Origin: G965197715 sp965247615
Lineage (GTDB): Bacteria; Chloroflexota; Dehalococcoidia; Lucifugimonadales; UBA1127
Length of the DNA: 64,000 bases
Direction of reading: 5' to 3'
Assembly: GCA_965247615.1 (NCBI GenBank)
Contig: OZ252022.1
Coordinates: forward strand, 62,001-126,000
In this document: in pieces, positions 30,653 through 39,797 of the stretch
Layout of the letters: each line of letters starts with the position of its first letter
Numbering within the stretch: position 1 is the stretch's first letter
Notes under the pieces: model-generated
What the model saw: only the letters and a program-made list of their open reading frames with translations
Database searches by the model: none
Told to the model about the DNA's origin: nothing
Translations under genes and position numbers: made by a program

Positions 30653-32263
30653 GTGAACGATCCGCCGCACGGTCCTGCAGAGGTGGACAAGGAAGAGCTG
30701 GTCGCCTACGTGGAGCGGGCCGACCGGCGCTACCTCTTCCACTACGGAGAGGCGTTCCGCTACGAGCGCCTCCCAGTCGGCACAAGGGTGGTGTACCCGC
30801 CGCCGCCCATGGCGCCCATCGCGGACGTGGACGGGGCCATTGAGGACGCCCTAGACCACCCCGTGGGCTGCGACCCCCTCTCCGCCATCGTCAGCCCCGG
30901 CATGAAGGTGACCATCGCCTTCGACGATATCTCGTTGCCCCTGCCGCCCATGAAGGCGCCGGACCTGCGCGGGCGGATCATCGAGAAGGTGCTGCGCCAG
31001 CTGGCGGACAAGGGCGTGGACGACGTCCACCTCATCGCCGCCCTGGGGCTCCACCGCCGCATGACCCCCGCGGAGCTGCGGCATACGGTGGGGCCGCGGG
31101 TCTACGACGCCTACGCGCCGGACCGCCTGTACAACCACGACGCGGAGGACCCGGAGAACATCGTCTCTCTCGGTGAGACGCCCCAGGGAGAGCCTGTGGA
31201 GCTCTCGCGCCGCGTGGCCGAGTCCGACCTGCTCATCTACGTCAACATCAACGTGGTGCCCATGGACGGCGGGAGCAAGTCCATCGCAACGGGCCTGACC
31301 ACCTATAACACCATCCGCAGCAACCACAACACCCATACGCTGATGCATTCGCGCTCCTACATGGACCCCTCCAAATCCGCGCTGCACCGGTCCACCGACC
31401 GGATTCAGACGGTTGTGGACGAGCACCTGCGAATATTCAAGATCGAGACCACCCTCAACAGCCGCGCCTTTCCCCCGCCCCTGGGCCACCTCCAGAAGCC
31501 GGAGCATGCGTGGGGCATGTTCGACCATGCTGTCTTCCAGGCCAACCGAAGGGGCCTGAATGCCATGCCCTACGAGGCAAGGCGCCGCATCTTCCACGCA
31601 CTCCGTGCCCCCTACGGCCTCACGAGCATCACTGCGGGCATGACGGAGCCCGTGCACGAGCGGGCGCTCACGTACCTCCACGCCCAGCAGCTCGTACCCG
31701 TACAGGGCCAGGCGGACGTGGTGCTTCTGGGCCTCACTTACTTGGGCCCCTACAACGTAAACTCTGTCCTGAACCCGGTCCTGGTGCACAACCTGGCCGT
31801 GGGGTACCTGTTCAACCTCTACCGGGGCAAGCCCCTGGTCCGGGAGGGCGGCGTCCTCATCTTCATGCACCCCCTGGAGCGGCGGTTCAACAAGACGCAT
31901 CACCCCTCCTACATCGACTTCTACGACCAGGTGCTTTCACAGACCACGGTGTCGGCGGAGCTGGAGCGCGACTATGAGGAGTCCTTCGCCACCAATCCCC
32001 GGTACGTGGAGCAGTACCGGCACGGCTACGCCTACCACGGCGCTCACCCCTTCACCACCTGGTACTGGGCGTGCTACGGGCAGAGCCATCTGAGCAGGGT
32101 GATAGTGGTGGGCGGCCGGGACCCGCAGGTGGCGCGGACCCTTGGGTACGACATGGCCCCGGACCTGGAGACCGCCCTTGCCATGTCCAAGGACACGGTT
32201 GGGCCGAACCCCCAGGTGACCGCATTCCACATGCCCCCCATCTTCCTGTGCGAGGTGGTGTGA
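30653..32263 (+). CDS. LarA-like (DUF2088) protein
   Basis: A 536-residue protein whose N-terminal half matches the lactate racemase N-terminal domain: DDISLPLPPM, LIAALGLHRRMTPAEL, HDAEDPENIVSLGET and ESDLLIYVN. LarA enzymes racemise or epimerise 2-hydroxy acids with a nickel-pincer nucleotide cofactor; His residues in GLHRR and YNHD are at positions expected for the cofactor site. No larB, larC or larE gene is in the window, so cofactor supply is not shown. The protein is about 100 residues longer than LarA. Start is GTG at 30653, with a weak ribosome site. A TATAGT lies at 30527-30532 without a -35. It is followed after 4 nt by the diacylglycerol-kinase-family gene. Confidence 0.75.
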   Translation: MNDPPHGPAEVDKEELVAYVERADRRYLFHYGEAFRYERLPVGTRVVYPPPPMAPIADVDGAIEDALDHPVGCDPLSAIVSPGMKVTIAFDDISLPLPPMKAPDLRGRIIEKVLRQLADKGVDDVHLIAALGLHRRMTPAELRHTVGPRVYDAYAPDRLYNHDAEDPENIVSLGETPQGEPVELSRRVAESDLLIYVNINVVPMDGGSKSIATGLTTYNTIRSNHNTHTLMHSRSYMDPSKSALHRSTDRIQTVVDEHLRIFKIETTLNSRAFPPPLGHLQKPEHAWGMFDHAVFQANRRGLNAMPYEARRRIFHALRAPYGLTSITAGMTEPVHERALTYLHAQQLVPVQGQADVVLLGLTYLGPYNVNSVLNPVLVHNLAVGYLFNLYRGKPLVREGGVLIFMHPLERRFNKTHHPSYIDFYDQVLSQTTVSAELERDYEESFATNPRYVEQYRHGYAYHGAHPFTTWYWACYGQSHLSRVIVVGGRDPQVARTLGYDMAPDLETALAMSKDTVGPNPQVTAFHMPPIFLCEVV

Positions 32264-32267
32264 GGCG

Positions 32268-33233
32268 GTGCCGAGCGAACACTGGGCGATTATCGCCAAC
32301 CCAATGGCGGGGCGGGGCAGGGCGCGCCTGCTGGCGCCGAAGGCTCAGCAGCTGCTCTCCCGCACGGGAGCGAAGGCTACTCTCGCCTGGACCGAGACCC
32401 GCGGCCACGGTGAGGAGCTGGCCCGGCGCGCCATCGAGGACGGGGCCACCCGGCTGGTGGCCTGCGGGGGCGACGGCACGGTCCACGAGGTTGTCAACGC
32501 ACTGATGGCATCCCGGGACGCCGCAGGCCGGCTGGCCCTGATGGTATTGCCCCTTGGCCGCTGTAACGACCTGGCCAACGCCCTGGAGCTCCCCAAGATG
32601 CGGGCCACCGTGGGCGAAGCGCTGCTGAAGGCGACGCCGCGCTACATCGACGTCGCGCGTGCGGGCGGCCGCTACTTCACCACCGTGGCGACCCTGGGCT
32701 TCGACAGCGCCGTAGCCGAATACGTGGACCACCGGGGGCATCCGTTCTTCCTGCGCGGCACGGCGGCGTACCTCTACGGCGTCTTCCTCCAGATGGTCCG
32801 CTACAGAGACGTCACCGTGCGCCTGAAGGGCGACTTCGGCGTTTTTGAGGGGCCACTCTTCCTCGCGGCAACGGGGAATACGCATACCTACGGCGGCCAT
32901 CTCAAGATCACCCCCAATGCCATGCCGGACGATGGCCTGCTGGACGTGTGCATCGTTCCCTCCGTCTCCCGGTGGAAGGTGCTGCAAGTGATGCCCGGTG
33001 TGTTCACCGGAAAGCATGGTGACCACCCCGAGGTCTCCATGCACCGGACCCGCCGTCTGGAGATCGACGCCGACGAGCCCCTCCGGGTCTGGGCCGACGG
33101 CGAGCCCCTCTGCCGGACGCCGGCTACCATTGAGGTATTGCCGGAAGCGCTGCCCGTGCTCGTGCCCCCGGCCCCGGCGGCAACGGACGCCGAACAGGTG
33201 CCGCAGAGTCGTCCTGCCGGGGAAGGACGATGA
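32268..33233 (+). CDS. Diacylglycerol kinase/sphingosine kinase-family lipid kinase
   Basis: A 321-residue protein. The N-terminal catalytic domain has ANPMAGRGRA, the nucleotide-binding CGGDGTVHEVVNAL (around residue 66) and LPLGRCNDLANAL, followed by the beta-sandwich C-terminal domain with DGLLDVCIV and a closing WADGEP motif typical of DgkB/YegS. It phosphorylates lipids, such as diacylglycerol, at the membrane. GTG at 32268 follows directly on the LarA-like gene, and the ATGA overlap with the next gene suggests coupled translation. The Pro/Ala-rich C-terminal tail of about 25 residues is probably disordered. Confidence 0.88.
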   Translation: MPSEHWAIIANPMAGRGRARLLAPKAQQLLSRTGAKATLAWTETRGHGEELARRAIEDGATRLVACGGDGTVHEVVNALMASRDAAGRLALMVLPLGRCNDLANALELPKMRATVGEALLKATPRYIDVARAGGRYFTTVATLGFDSAVAEYVDHRGHPFFLRGTAAYLYGVFLQMVRYRDVTVRLKGDFGVFEGPLFLAATGNTHTYGGHLKITPNAMPDDGLLDVCIVPSVSRWKVLQVMPGVFTGKHGDHPEVSMHRTRRLEIDADEPLRVWADGEPLCRTPATIEVLPEALPVLVPPAPAATDAEQVPQSRPAGEGR

Positions 33234-34606
33234 ACGACGCGCTCAGCGGGCTGCGCAGGCTCATCGGCCGCCCCGTCCAGGAGCGGTTCAGCGCTGCCGT
33301 TCCCAGCCACCGGGGCGACCGGCTGCTGCTCAGCCTCATCGGACAGCTCTCATCCAACCGGGGGGTTGCCGAACAGATCTACGGCGAAGGGGAGACCTTT
33401 CTCATCAAGGGCGCTCTGTTCTTGACGGGAGTGCGGATGGACCCCTCGGCCTTTGAAGGCGTCGGCGACAGGTGGAAGGAGGACCTGGGCCAGGCCCACT
33501 TCAACCCGAACGCACGCGCGCGGCGCAGCCGGCTGCCGCCCTACGCCCTCTGGCTGCCCCACGGCCTCTACACTCCCCTGTACTTGGACGGCCGGTCGCC
33601 CTTCCTCCTCCGGCGGGAGCGGGGCACGCTCTACCTCTACCTGGAGGGGTTGCGTCTCTTCCCTGTGGAGTACGAGCGCCGTCCCAGCTACTATGAGCAA
33701 GAGACGTCGAGCGGCGTGCCCATGTCCCACATCGGCCCTCACAGGCTCCAGCGGCAGGTCCTCATCGAGTACGGCACCTACTGCCGGTTCTTCTCCAACG
33801 ATACCCAGTGCCTCTTCTGCGGGATCATCGGCGAGCGGCCCCTGCATCACGGCCACTACCGGCGCTTCTTCACCGCATCGCCCCAGGAGGCCGCCGAGGT
33901 CGTGGACGCCGCGTACAGCCAGGGAGACAGCTCCGAGATGGAGGTCACCGGCGGGGTCATCCCCGACCGGGCTGAGGTCGGATACATCCTTGAAGTCGGC
34001 CGTGCGATGCAAGAGCGGCTGCGTACTGCCACCGTGCCAGGCAGCCAGGCTGTCATGGTGCCCCCGGACCTCCCGCAGATCGATGAGCTGAAATCCGCCG
34101 GCTGGGAGGCAGTGTCCTTCAACCTGGAGGTCTGGGACCCACGGCTGTGGCCGGGCATCGTTCCCGGAAAGGCCGAGGTCCTGCCGCGAGAGGGGTGGCT
34201 TGAGGCCCTGGAGTACGCCGTTCAGGTCTTTGGCAAGGGGAACGTGTCCACCGTGCTGGTCGCGGGGCTGGAGCCCAAGCAGGCCCACTGGGCCGGCGTC
34301 GAGTGGCTCGCCCAAAGGGGCGTCTACGGCGTCCCTATCCCCTGGACGCCAACGCCGAGCTCCCTGCTGGAAGGCCATCAGACGCCCGGCGCGGCCTGGC
34401 ACCTGGAGGTCGCCGCCAGGGACCTGGACATTTGGGAGAAGTACGGGCTCAACCCGCACCGCCACACCTCGGGCGGCTTTCACTACGACGACCTCGCCAC
34501 GATGCGCGAGCACCTCCGAGAGCTGCAGGCGGACCGCCCGGGCGTGGACGTGACCAAGGACCTTCGCCACACCCTGGCCGTCGAAGGGAAGCTGCCGGAC
34601 CTGTAA
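33230..34606 (+). CDS. Radical-SAM-like protein with non-standard Cys motif
   Basis: A 458-residue protein that overlaps the lipid kinase by 4 nt. The middle (about residue 185) has YCRFFSNDTQCLFCGI, i.e. Cys-x8-Cys-x2-Cys instead of the usual Cys-x3-Cys-x2-Cys for the SAM-binding [4Fe-4S] cluster. A TIM-barrel-like series follows: MEVTGGVIPD (a GGE/GGD-like position), VPPDLPQIDELKSAGWEAVSFNLEVWDP and TVLVAGLEP, which is the normal order in radical SAM proteins. The first 180 residues have no recognised domain. Coupling with a lipid kinase suggests a lipid or envelope role, but that is inference. The longer first Cys gap could mean another Fe-S or metal function. Confidence 0.65.
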   Translation: MNDALSGLRRLIGRPVQERFSAAVPSHRGDRLLLSLIGQLSSNRGVAEQIYGEGETFLIKGALFLTGVRMDPSAFEGVGDRWKEDLGQAHFNPNARARRSRLPPYALWLPHGLYTPLYLDGRSPFLLRRERGTLYLYLEGLRLFPVEYERRPSYYEQETSSGVPMSHIGPHRLQRQVLIEYGTYCRFFSNDTQCLFCGIIGERPLHHGHYRRFFTASPQEAAEVVDAAYSQGDSSEMEVTGGVIPDRAEVGYILEVGRAMQERLRTATVPGSQAVMVPPDLPQIDELKSAGWEAVSFNLEVWDPRLWPGIVPGKAEVLPREGWLEALEYAVQVFGKGNVSTVLVAGLEPKQAHWAGVEWLAQRGVYGVPIPWTPTPSSLLEGHQTPGAAWHLEVAARDLDIWEKYGLNPHRHTSGGFHYDDLATMREHLRELQADRPGVDVTKDLRHTLAVEGKLPDL

Positions 34607-34635
34607 CAACCCTGAGCCGCGCTGTCCCATCTCTA

Positions 34636-35724
34636 CTACGCGTTGGGCAGGATCACCGGCTTGACGATGCGGAACTCCGCCATGGCCTGCATGGCTTCGC
34701 TGGTCTCGTCAAGTGAGTAGGTGCCGGTCAGGATGCGCTCGAAGGGGTAGATCCTCTGCTTGCTCAGCAGGAACTGGAGGGCCTGGTGATAGTGCCGGCC
34801 CTGGGTGGTGGAGATGCCGATGACGTTGAGGTGCTTGCCGCTGAAGATTGTGGCGGGGACGGTGGCGTTGGCCCCGCCGCCGCCGATGGACACGTAGCGG
34901 CCGCCGCGCCTCAGGAAGTCGAGCCCCTCCGGGATAGCGGCGGAGGTGGCGACCTGGATGGCGATGTCCGGGCCGCGGCCGGCGGTTTGCTCCAGCACCC
35001 ACGCCTTCCGCTCCGCCGCGTCGGGGACCTCGTCGATGTTGAGAACGGCGTCGGCCCCCATTTCCAGGGCAACCTGGAGGCGTCCCTCGGGCGCGCCCAG
35101 GACCAGCACCTTGGACGCGCCGTGGTCCCGAGCGGCGGCCACGGCGTAGAGGCCCAAGGGCCCGGCGCCCTGGATGGCGACAGTCTCGTGGGGCAGAACG
35201 GGCCCCAACCGCTCGAAGCCGTGGAGCACCGTCCGCAGCGCACAGGCCGACGACGCAGCGAGGGGCGACGAGACCTCCTCGGGGATGCGGACGATTTCGC
35301 CGCCGGGCGGGATGTAGTGGTACTCGGCGCAGCCACCCAAGAGGTGGGGAAACTCGTCGACGCGCTGGTGGCCGTAGGAGATGCGGCTGGGGCAGACGTT
35401 GGACTGGAGGGCTACGGTGCAGTAGTAGCAGTGGCCGCAGGAGGGATAGCAGGAGATGATGCGGTCGCCCACACTCAGCGGCTCGCCCAGATTGTCCCAG
35501 CGGGGCCCGTTCATGTCGGCGATGGTCATGGCAGTCTCATGCCCGGGGATGTAGGGGATGATGGAGGGATCGCTGCCGTGCCAGCGGTGCACGTCGGTGC
35601 CGCAGAGGGTTGCCGCCTCCACTCGGCCCAGCATGGCGCCCGGCTCCAGTTCCGGGATCTGCACCCGCTGGATCTCCAGCGGCTGGTCGATGGCTGTGAT
35701 AACGGCCCCAAGACAGTCCGCCAT
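34636..35724 (-). CDS. Zinc-dependent alcohol dehydrogenase family protein
   Basis: A 362-residue MDR enzyme. Catalytic zinc ligands are expected at Cys and His of CGTDVHRWHG and at GHETAMTI. The structural zinc is suggested by CYPSCGHCYYC followed by NVCP. The cofactor site is AIQGAGPLGLYAVAAA. I chose the ATG at 35724 because it follows GGGAGGAGC closely; upstream ATGs at 35739 and 35775 are less well placed. It is convergent with the radical-SAM-like gene and divergent from metG. It likely oxidises an alcohol or polyol with NAD(P); the substrate is unknown. Confidence 0.88.
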   Translation of the reverse strand: MADCLGAVITAIDQPLEIQRVQIPELEPGAMLGRVEAATLCGTDVHRWHGSDPSIIPYIPGHETAMTIADMNGPRWDNLGEPLSVGDRIISCYPSCGHCYYCTVALQSNVCPSRISYGHQRVDEFPHLLGGCAEYHYIPPGGEIVRIPEEVSSPLAASSACALRTVLHGFERLGPVLPHETVAIQGAGPLGLYAVAAARDHGASKVLVLGAPEGRLQVALEMGADAVLNIDEVPDAAERKAWVLEQTAGRGPDIAIQVATSAAIPEGLDFLRRGGRYVSIGGGGANATVPATIFSGKHLNVIGISTTQGRHYHQALQFLLSKQRIYPFERILTGTYSLDETSEAMQAMAEFRIVKPVILPNA

Positions 35725-35832
35725 GATAGCTCCTCCCATATCGATGTTTTGGTAATGGCGATGGGATTCTACCATTGCGCCCCCCAGGGGTGCACGCCGC
35801 CCGGGGCCCTGCCCGGAGAGCCTGAAGGCGTA

Positions 35833-35841
35833 TGGTACAAT
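35833..35841 (+). promoter_or_regulatory. Extended -10 promoter of metG
   Basis: TG-G-TACAAT ends 37 nt before the metG start. No -35 is recognisable. Confidence 0.45.
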
Positions 35842-35878
35842 CTTCCCCAGAAACCCCTATCAGGAGCACCTTCCGCCC

Positions 35879-37588
35879 ATGCCCCAGCGCATCTTCATTG
35901 GCGTGGCGTGGCCATATGCCAACGGCCCGCTGCACTTGGGCCAGATAGCCGGAGCCAACCTCCCGGCGGACATCTTCGCCCGCTTCCACCGGCTGAAGGG
36001 CAACGACGTGCTCATGGTCTCCGGCACGGACCAGCACGGCACTCCGGTCACCATCCGCGCGGAGCAGGAGGGGCTCACACCCCAGCAGGTGGTGGAACGC
36101 TACCACGCCCAGTACCTGGAGGCTTGGGAGAAGCTGGGCATCTCCTACGACCTGTACACCACGACGGGCACGGACAACCACCGTGAGGTGGTGCACGACC
36201 TCTTCCTGAGCCTGCACCAACAGGGGCTGGTCTACACGGCCACGGAGCCGCATCCATACTGTGAGGCGGACCGGCGCTTCCTGCCGGACCGCTACGTGGA
36301 GGGCACGTGCCCCACCTGCGGCAACCCCCGGGCCCGCGGCGACCAGTGCGAGCAGTGCGGGCAGCCGCGGAACCCTCAGGAGCTCGTCGGGTGGCGGTGC
36401 CGCATCTGCGGCAGCCCGCCGCACATGCGTGACACGGAGCATTTCTTCCTGCGCCTCAGCGTACTCCAGGACCGTCTCTTCCCCTGGGTCAAGGCGGCCG
36501 AGGGACGCTGGCGTCCCAACGTCTACAGCTTCACGCTCAACTGGCTGACCGAGGGTCTTCGGGACCGGGCCATCACTCGGGACATCGAGTGGGGTGTGTC
36601 CATACCGTTGCCCGGCTATGACAGCAAGCGCATCTACGTGTGGTTCGAGGCGGTGACGGGCTACCTTTCGGCAGCAGTGGAGTGGGCCAAGCGGCGCGGG
36701 GAGCCGGATGCCTGGCGGGCCTTCTGGCAGGACCCGGAGTGCACGCCCTACTACTTTCTTGGCAAGGACAACATCGCCTTCCACACCATCATCTGGCCCG
36801 GTATGCTCATGGGCTACGGAGGCTACGATGCCGCCGCGGGCAAGGGCGACTACAACCTGCCCTACGACGTGCCCGCCAACGAGTTCCTCTCCCTGGAAGG
36901 GCAGAAGTTCTCCACGTCCCAGAACTGGGCCGTGTGGCTCAACGACTACCTGGACCGCTACGCCCCGGACCCGCTTCGCTACTACCTCTCGGCGAACATG
37001 CCCGAGAGCGGCGACGCCGACTTTTCCTGGGCCGAATACGTGCGGCGAAACAACGATGAGCTGGTGGCAACGTACGGGAACCTGGTGCACCGGGTCCTGA
37101 CCTTCACGTACCGTAACTTTGAGGGGAGGGTGCCGGAACCAGGCCCGCTGGACGACGCCGACGCCGCCCTGCTCCAGCGGGCGACCCAGACGCTGGACGA
37201 GGCGGGACAGAGTCTGGCCGCGTGCCACTTTCGCGAGGGGATCAACCGGGTCATGGCCCTCGCCGCGGAAGCCAATCGGTACATAGACTTCAAGGCGCCT
37301 TGGCGCGCGCTCCGGGAGGACCGCCAAAAGTGCGCCACCACGCTGTGGACGGCTGTCCAGGTCATCTCGGCACTCAAGGCGGCCTTCTCTCCCTACCTCC
37401 CCTTCAGCAGCGCCGCACTCCACGGCCTTCTGGGATTCAGCGGCGAGTCCCAGGAAAGCGGCTGGCAGGCCCAGCGCGTGCCCGGGGGTCAGCGGCTGGC
37501 CGAGCCGCGGGCCCTCTTCACCAAGCTGGATGAGAGCGTGGTGGCTGACGAGACCCAACGACTTGAAGCCCAGCGAGTCCCCGCATGA
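35879..37588 (+). CDS. metG: Methionyl-tRNA synthetase
   Basis: A 569-residue class I aminoacyl-tRNA synthetase that charges tRNA-Met. The N-terminal Rossmann fold has PYANGPLHLGQ, where HLGQ takes the place of the HIGH box. The connective domain carries paired Cys knuckles (CPTCGNP, CEQCGQP, CRICGSP). The KMSKS loop is present as KFSTS, followed by an anticodon-binding helical domain. The C-terminal dimerisation (tRNA-binding) domain of long MetRS is absent, as in many bacteria. The ATG at 35879 is preceded by AGGAGC at a somewhat long distance. Confidence 0.94.
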   Translation: MPQRIFIGVAWPYANGPLHLGQIAGANLPADIFARFHRLKGNDVLMVSGTDQHGTPVTIRAEQEGLTPQQVVERYHAQYLEAWEKLGISYDLYTTTGTDNHREVVHDLFLSLHQQGLVYTATEPHPYCEADRRFLPDRYVEGTCPTCGNPRARGDQCEQCGQPRNPQELVGWRCRICGSPPHMRDTEHFFLRLSVLQDRLFPWVKAAEGRWRPNVYSFTLNWLTEGLRDRAITRDIEWGVSIPLPGYDSKRIYVWFEAVTGYLSAAVEWAKRRGEPDAWRAFWQDPECTPYYFLGKDNIAFHTIIWPGMLMGYGGYDAAAGKGDYNLPYDVPANEFLSLEGQKFSTSQNWAVWLNDYLDRYAPDPLRYYLSANMPESGDADFSWAEYVRRNNDELVATYGNLVHRVLTFTYRNFEGRVPEPGPLDDADAALLQRATQTLDEAGQSLAACHFREGINRVMALAAEANRYIDFKAPWRALREDRQKCATTLWTAVQVISALKAAFSPYLPFSSAALHGLLGFSGESQESGWQAQRVPGGQRLAEPRALFTKLDESVVADETQRLEAQRVPA

Positions 37589-37699
37589 CGACCGGAACGG
37601 CGGGCGCCGGAACGAGCAGGCCCCCCCAAATGGCCCGACGGTCTCGCAGCGGCGGTTCCCGTGCCAACCCTTCTCCGCAACCCTGTCCAAGAGCGTGAA

Positions 37700-38713
37700 A
37701 TGACCGCCTTTGAAACAAGCTCCGGCGAAGGCGTGGCGCGGCCGCCGGTGGCGGCGCTCCCCTTCTACGACTGCATCCGGGACGACCTCACCCAGGTGGA
37801 AGAGAAGCTCCGTGACCTCTCCAAGGTCGGGTACGAGCACCTGGCCTCGATGCTGGGCCACATCTTCTACTCCCACGGCAAGCGGATGCGGCCGGCTGTC
37901 ACCATCTTGGCGTCGCGCATCCACTCCGGGCCGACGGACACCCCCATCCTGATGGGCACGGCAGTGGAGCTGCTCCACATCGCCACGCTCATCCACGACG
38001 ACACCGTGGACAACGCCGACGTGCGCCGGGGGCGCGCAACCATCAGCAGCCTCTGGGGGCGCGAGGTGGCCGTGCTCGTGGGGGACTACGTCTTCGCCAA
38101 ATCCGCCACCTTTGTGTGCGACACCCAGAACATCCGGGTCATCCGGCGCTTCTCAGAGACCATCATGGAGCTCTCCACCGGCGAGCTGAAGGAGCGCTTC
38201 GCAGCCAACGACTGGCAAACCACCAGGGAGCAGTATGAGGAGCGCATTTTCAACAAAACAGCCTCCCTGTTCACCACGTCCGCCGAGTCCGGCGCCGTCC
38301 TCAGCGGCGCCCCCGAGGAACTGGTGCAGGCGCTCAAGTCATACGGTACGGACATCGGCATGGCCTTCCAGGTTGTGGACGACATCCTTGACTTTGAGGG
38401 CGACTCCGGCGAGGTCGGAAAGCCGGTGGGCAACGACCTGAAGCAGGGGACGCTAACCCTGCCGGCCATCTTGCTGGTGCAGCGCTACCCGGAGAACAAT
38501 CCGGTAGTGGCCATGTGCCAGGGCATAGAACCGGAGGAGAACCGCCAGCGGGCTCTGGAGATGGTCCGCAACTCCGGCGTCATCGATGAGTCCTACCAGG
38601 CCGCGCAGGCCTTCTGCCGACGCGCCGCGGAGGCCATCGCCCCCCTTCCCAACTCCCCATACAAGCGCGCCCTGCTGGATGTGGCGGACTACGTCCTGGA
38701 GCGCCAGGGGTAG
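37700..38713 (+). CDS. Trans-polyprenyl diphosphate synthase
   Basis: A 337-residue all-helical prenyl chain-elongating enzyme. The first Asp-rich motif is IHDDTVDNADVRRG (DDxxD) and the second is VVDDILDFEGD; GKRMRP supplies the conserved Lys/Arg for diphosphate binding. It builds long-chain polyprenyl diphosphate, probably for quinone side chains (octaprenyl-type) given the respiratory genes nearby. Chain length cannot be read with certainty. The ATG at 37700 gives MTAFETSS; an ORF 39 nt longer exists. The gene begins 112 nt after metG. Confidence 0.88.
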   Translation: MTAFETSSGEGVARPPVAALPFYDCIRDDLTQVEEKLRDLSKVGYEHLASMLGHIFYSHGKRMRPAVTILASRIHSGPTDTPILMGTAVELLHIATLIHDDTVDNADVRRGRATISSLWGREVAVLVGDYVFAKSATFVCDTQNIRVIRRFSETIMELSTGELKERFAANDWQTTREQYEERIFNKTASLFTTSAESGAVLSGAPEELVQALKSYGTDIGMAFQVVDDILDFEGDSGEVGKPVGNDLKQGTLTLPAILLVQRYPENNPVVAMCQGIEPEENRQRALEMVRNSGVIDESYQAAQAFCRRAAEAIAPLPNSPYKRALLDVADYVLERQG

Positions 38714-38767
38714 GCGCCTCGCGTTCGCGCCGAGACCGCGCCGTCGAGCCGGGCGCCCCTCACAGCG

Positions 38768-38804
38768 CAGCCGCAAGTTCGGCTGTCTCTATTCCGAGTA
38801 TAAT
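38768..38804 (+). promoter_or_regulatory. Candidate htpX promoter with overlapping inverted repeat
   Basis: A perfect TATAAT (38799-38804) lies 67 nt before htpX. An inverted repeat, CAGCCG-caagtt-CGGCTG (38768-38785), covers the -35 region. The repeat could be an operator or, since TCTCTATT follows, a weak terminator of the upstream gene. Confidence 0.45.
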
Positions 38805-38870
38805 GGCAACAGCGGCCCGCTGAACGCGGACAGTATCGGCGCCGGCTGACGCTGGCCCTGAAGGGACACC

Positions 38871-39797
38871 ATGGCACAAAGACGACGAGAGATCAGCCGC
38901 GATGGCGGGCTGCGGTGGCGGATGTGGTTCGTCTACTTCTCCCTGACGCTCCTCTACCTCTTCTTCATAGCAGCGCTGGCGGCCCTGGGGATAGAGATCG
39001 GCTTCGTGCTGGTCATCGTGGCCATCCTGCTGCTGGTCCAGTACTTCGCCTCGGACAAGCTGGTGCTGCGGTCCATGGGCGCCAAGGAGGTGTCCCCGGA
39101 GGAGCAGCCCAAGCTCCATGCCATGGTGGACCGTCTCGTAGCCCAGGCGGAGATGCCCAAACCCAAGCTGGCTATCGCCAACTCGGATGTCCCCAACGCC
39201 TTCGCCACCGGCCGCAACCCCAAGAACTCGGTGGTCTGCGTCACCACGGGCATCATGCGCCGTCTGGATGACGGCGAGTTGGAGGCGGTGCTGGGCCACG
39301 AGCTGACGCACATCAAGAACCGGGACGTCCGAGTCATGACTCTCGCCAGCTTCTTCGCCACCGTGGCCGCCATGCTGATGCAGATGCTCATGTGGATGAG
39401 CCTCCTTGGAGGCATGGGCGCCCACAGAGGGGGCCGGGGCGGCGGCGGGAGCTTCTTCGCCGCCATGATGCTCGCGTACCTGGTCTCCATCGTGGTCTAC
39501 TTCGTAGCCACTCTGCTCATCCTGGCGCTCTCCCGCTACCGCGAGTATTCCGCGGACCGGGGCGGCGCCCTCCTTACCGGCGCGCCGTCGCGTTTGGCGT
39601 CTGCCCTGACGAAGATTTCCGGCACCATCGCCCGCATCCCCACTGAGGACCTGCGGAAGGTGGAGACGGCCAACGCCTTCTTCATCATCTCCGCCCTCAA
39701 GGGCGAGTCCCTAGCGGGGCTCCTCGCCTCACACCCGCCGGTGAACAAGCGGGTTGAGCGGCTGCGCAGCCTGGAGCGGGAGATGGAGGGCCGATAG
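38871..39797 (+). CDS. htpX: HtpX-like membrane zinc metalloprotease
   Basis: A 308-residue M48 peptidase of membrane quality control. It has an N-terminal pair of membrane helices (about residues 20-60), the zinc motif GHELTH with a downstream Glu in YREYSADRGG, and two further helices (about residues 160-225) around a Gly-rich loop. The active site faces the cytosol in this family. It is followed directly (TAGGTG) by a pspAB-type gene, a pair seen in Gram-positive and Chloroflexota genomes, which supports a shared envelope-stress role. The ATG at 38871 follows GAAGGGAC. Confidence 0.92.
   Translation: MAQRRREISRDGGLRWRMWFVYFSLTLLYLFFIAALAALGIEIGFVLVIVAILLLVQYFASDKLVLRSMGAKEVSPEEQPKLHAMVDRLVAQAEMPKPKLAIANSDVPNAFATGRNPKNSVVCVTTGIMRRLDDGELEAVLGHELTHIKNRDVRVMTLASFFATVAAMLMQMLMWMSLLGGMGAHRGGRGGGGSFFAAMMLAYLVSIVVYFVATLLILALSRYREYSADRGGALLTGAPSRLASALTKISGTIARIPTEDLRKVETANAFFIISALKGESLAGLLASHPPVNKRVERLRSLEREMEGR

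Noticed and set aside
35537..37996. An 819-codon open frame antisense to metG
   Set aside because: The opposite strand encodes an intact methionyl-tRNA synthetase; the antisense product has no family features.
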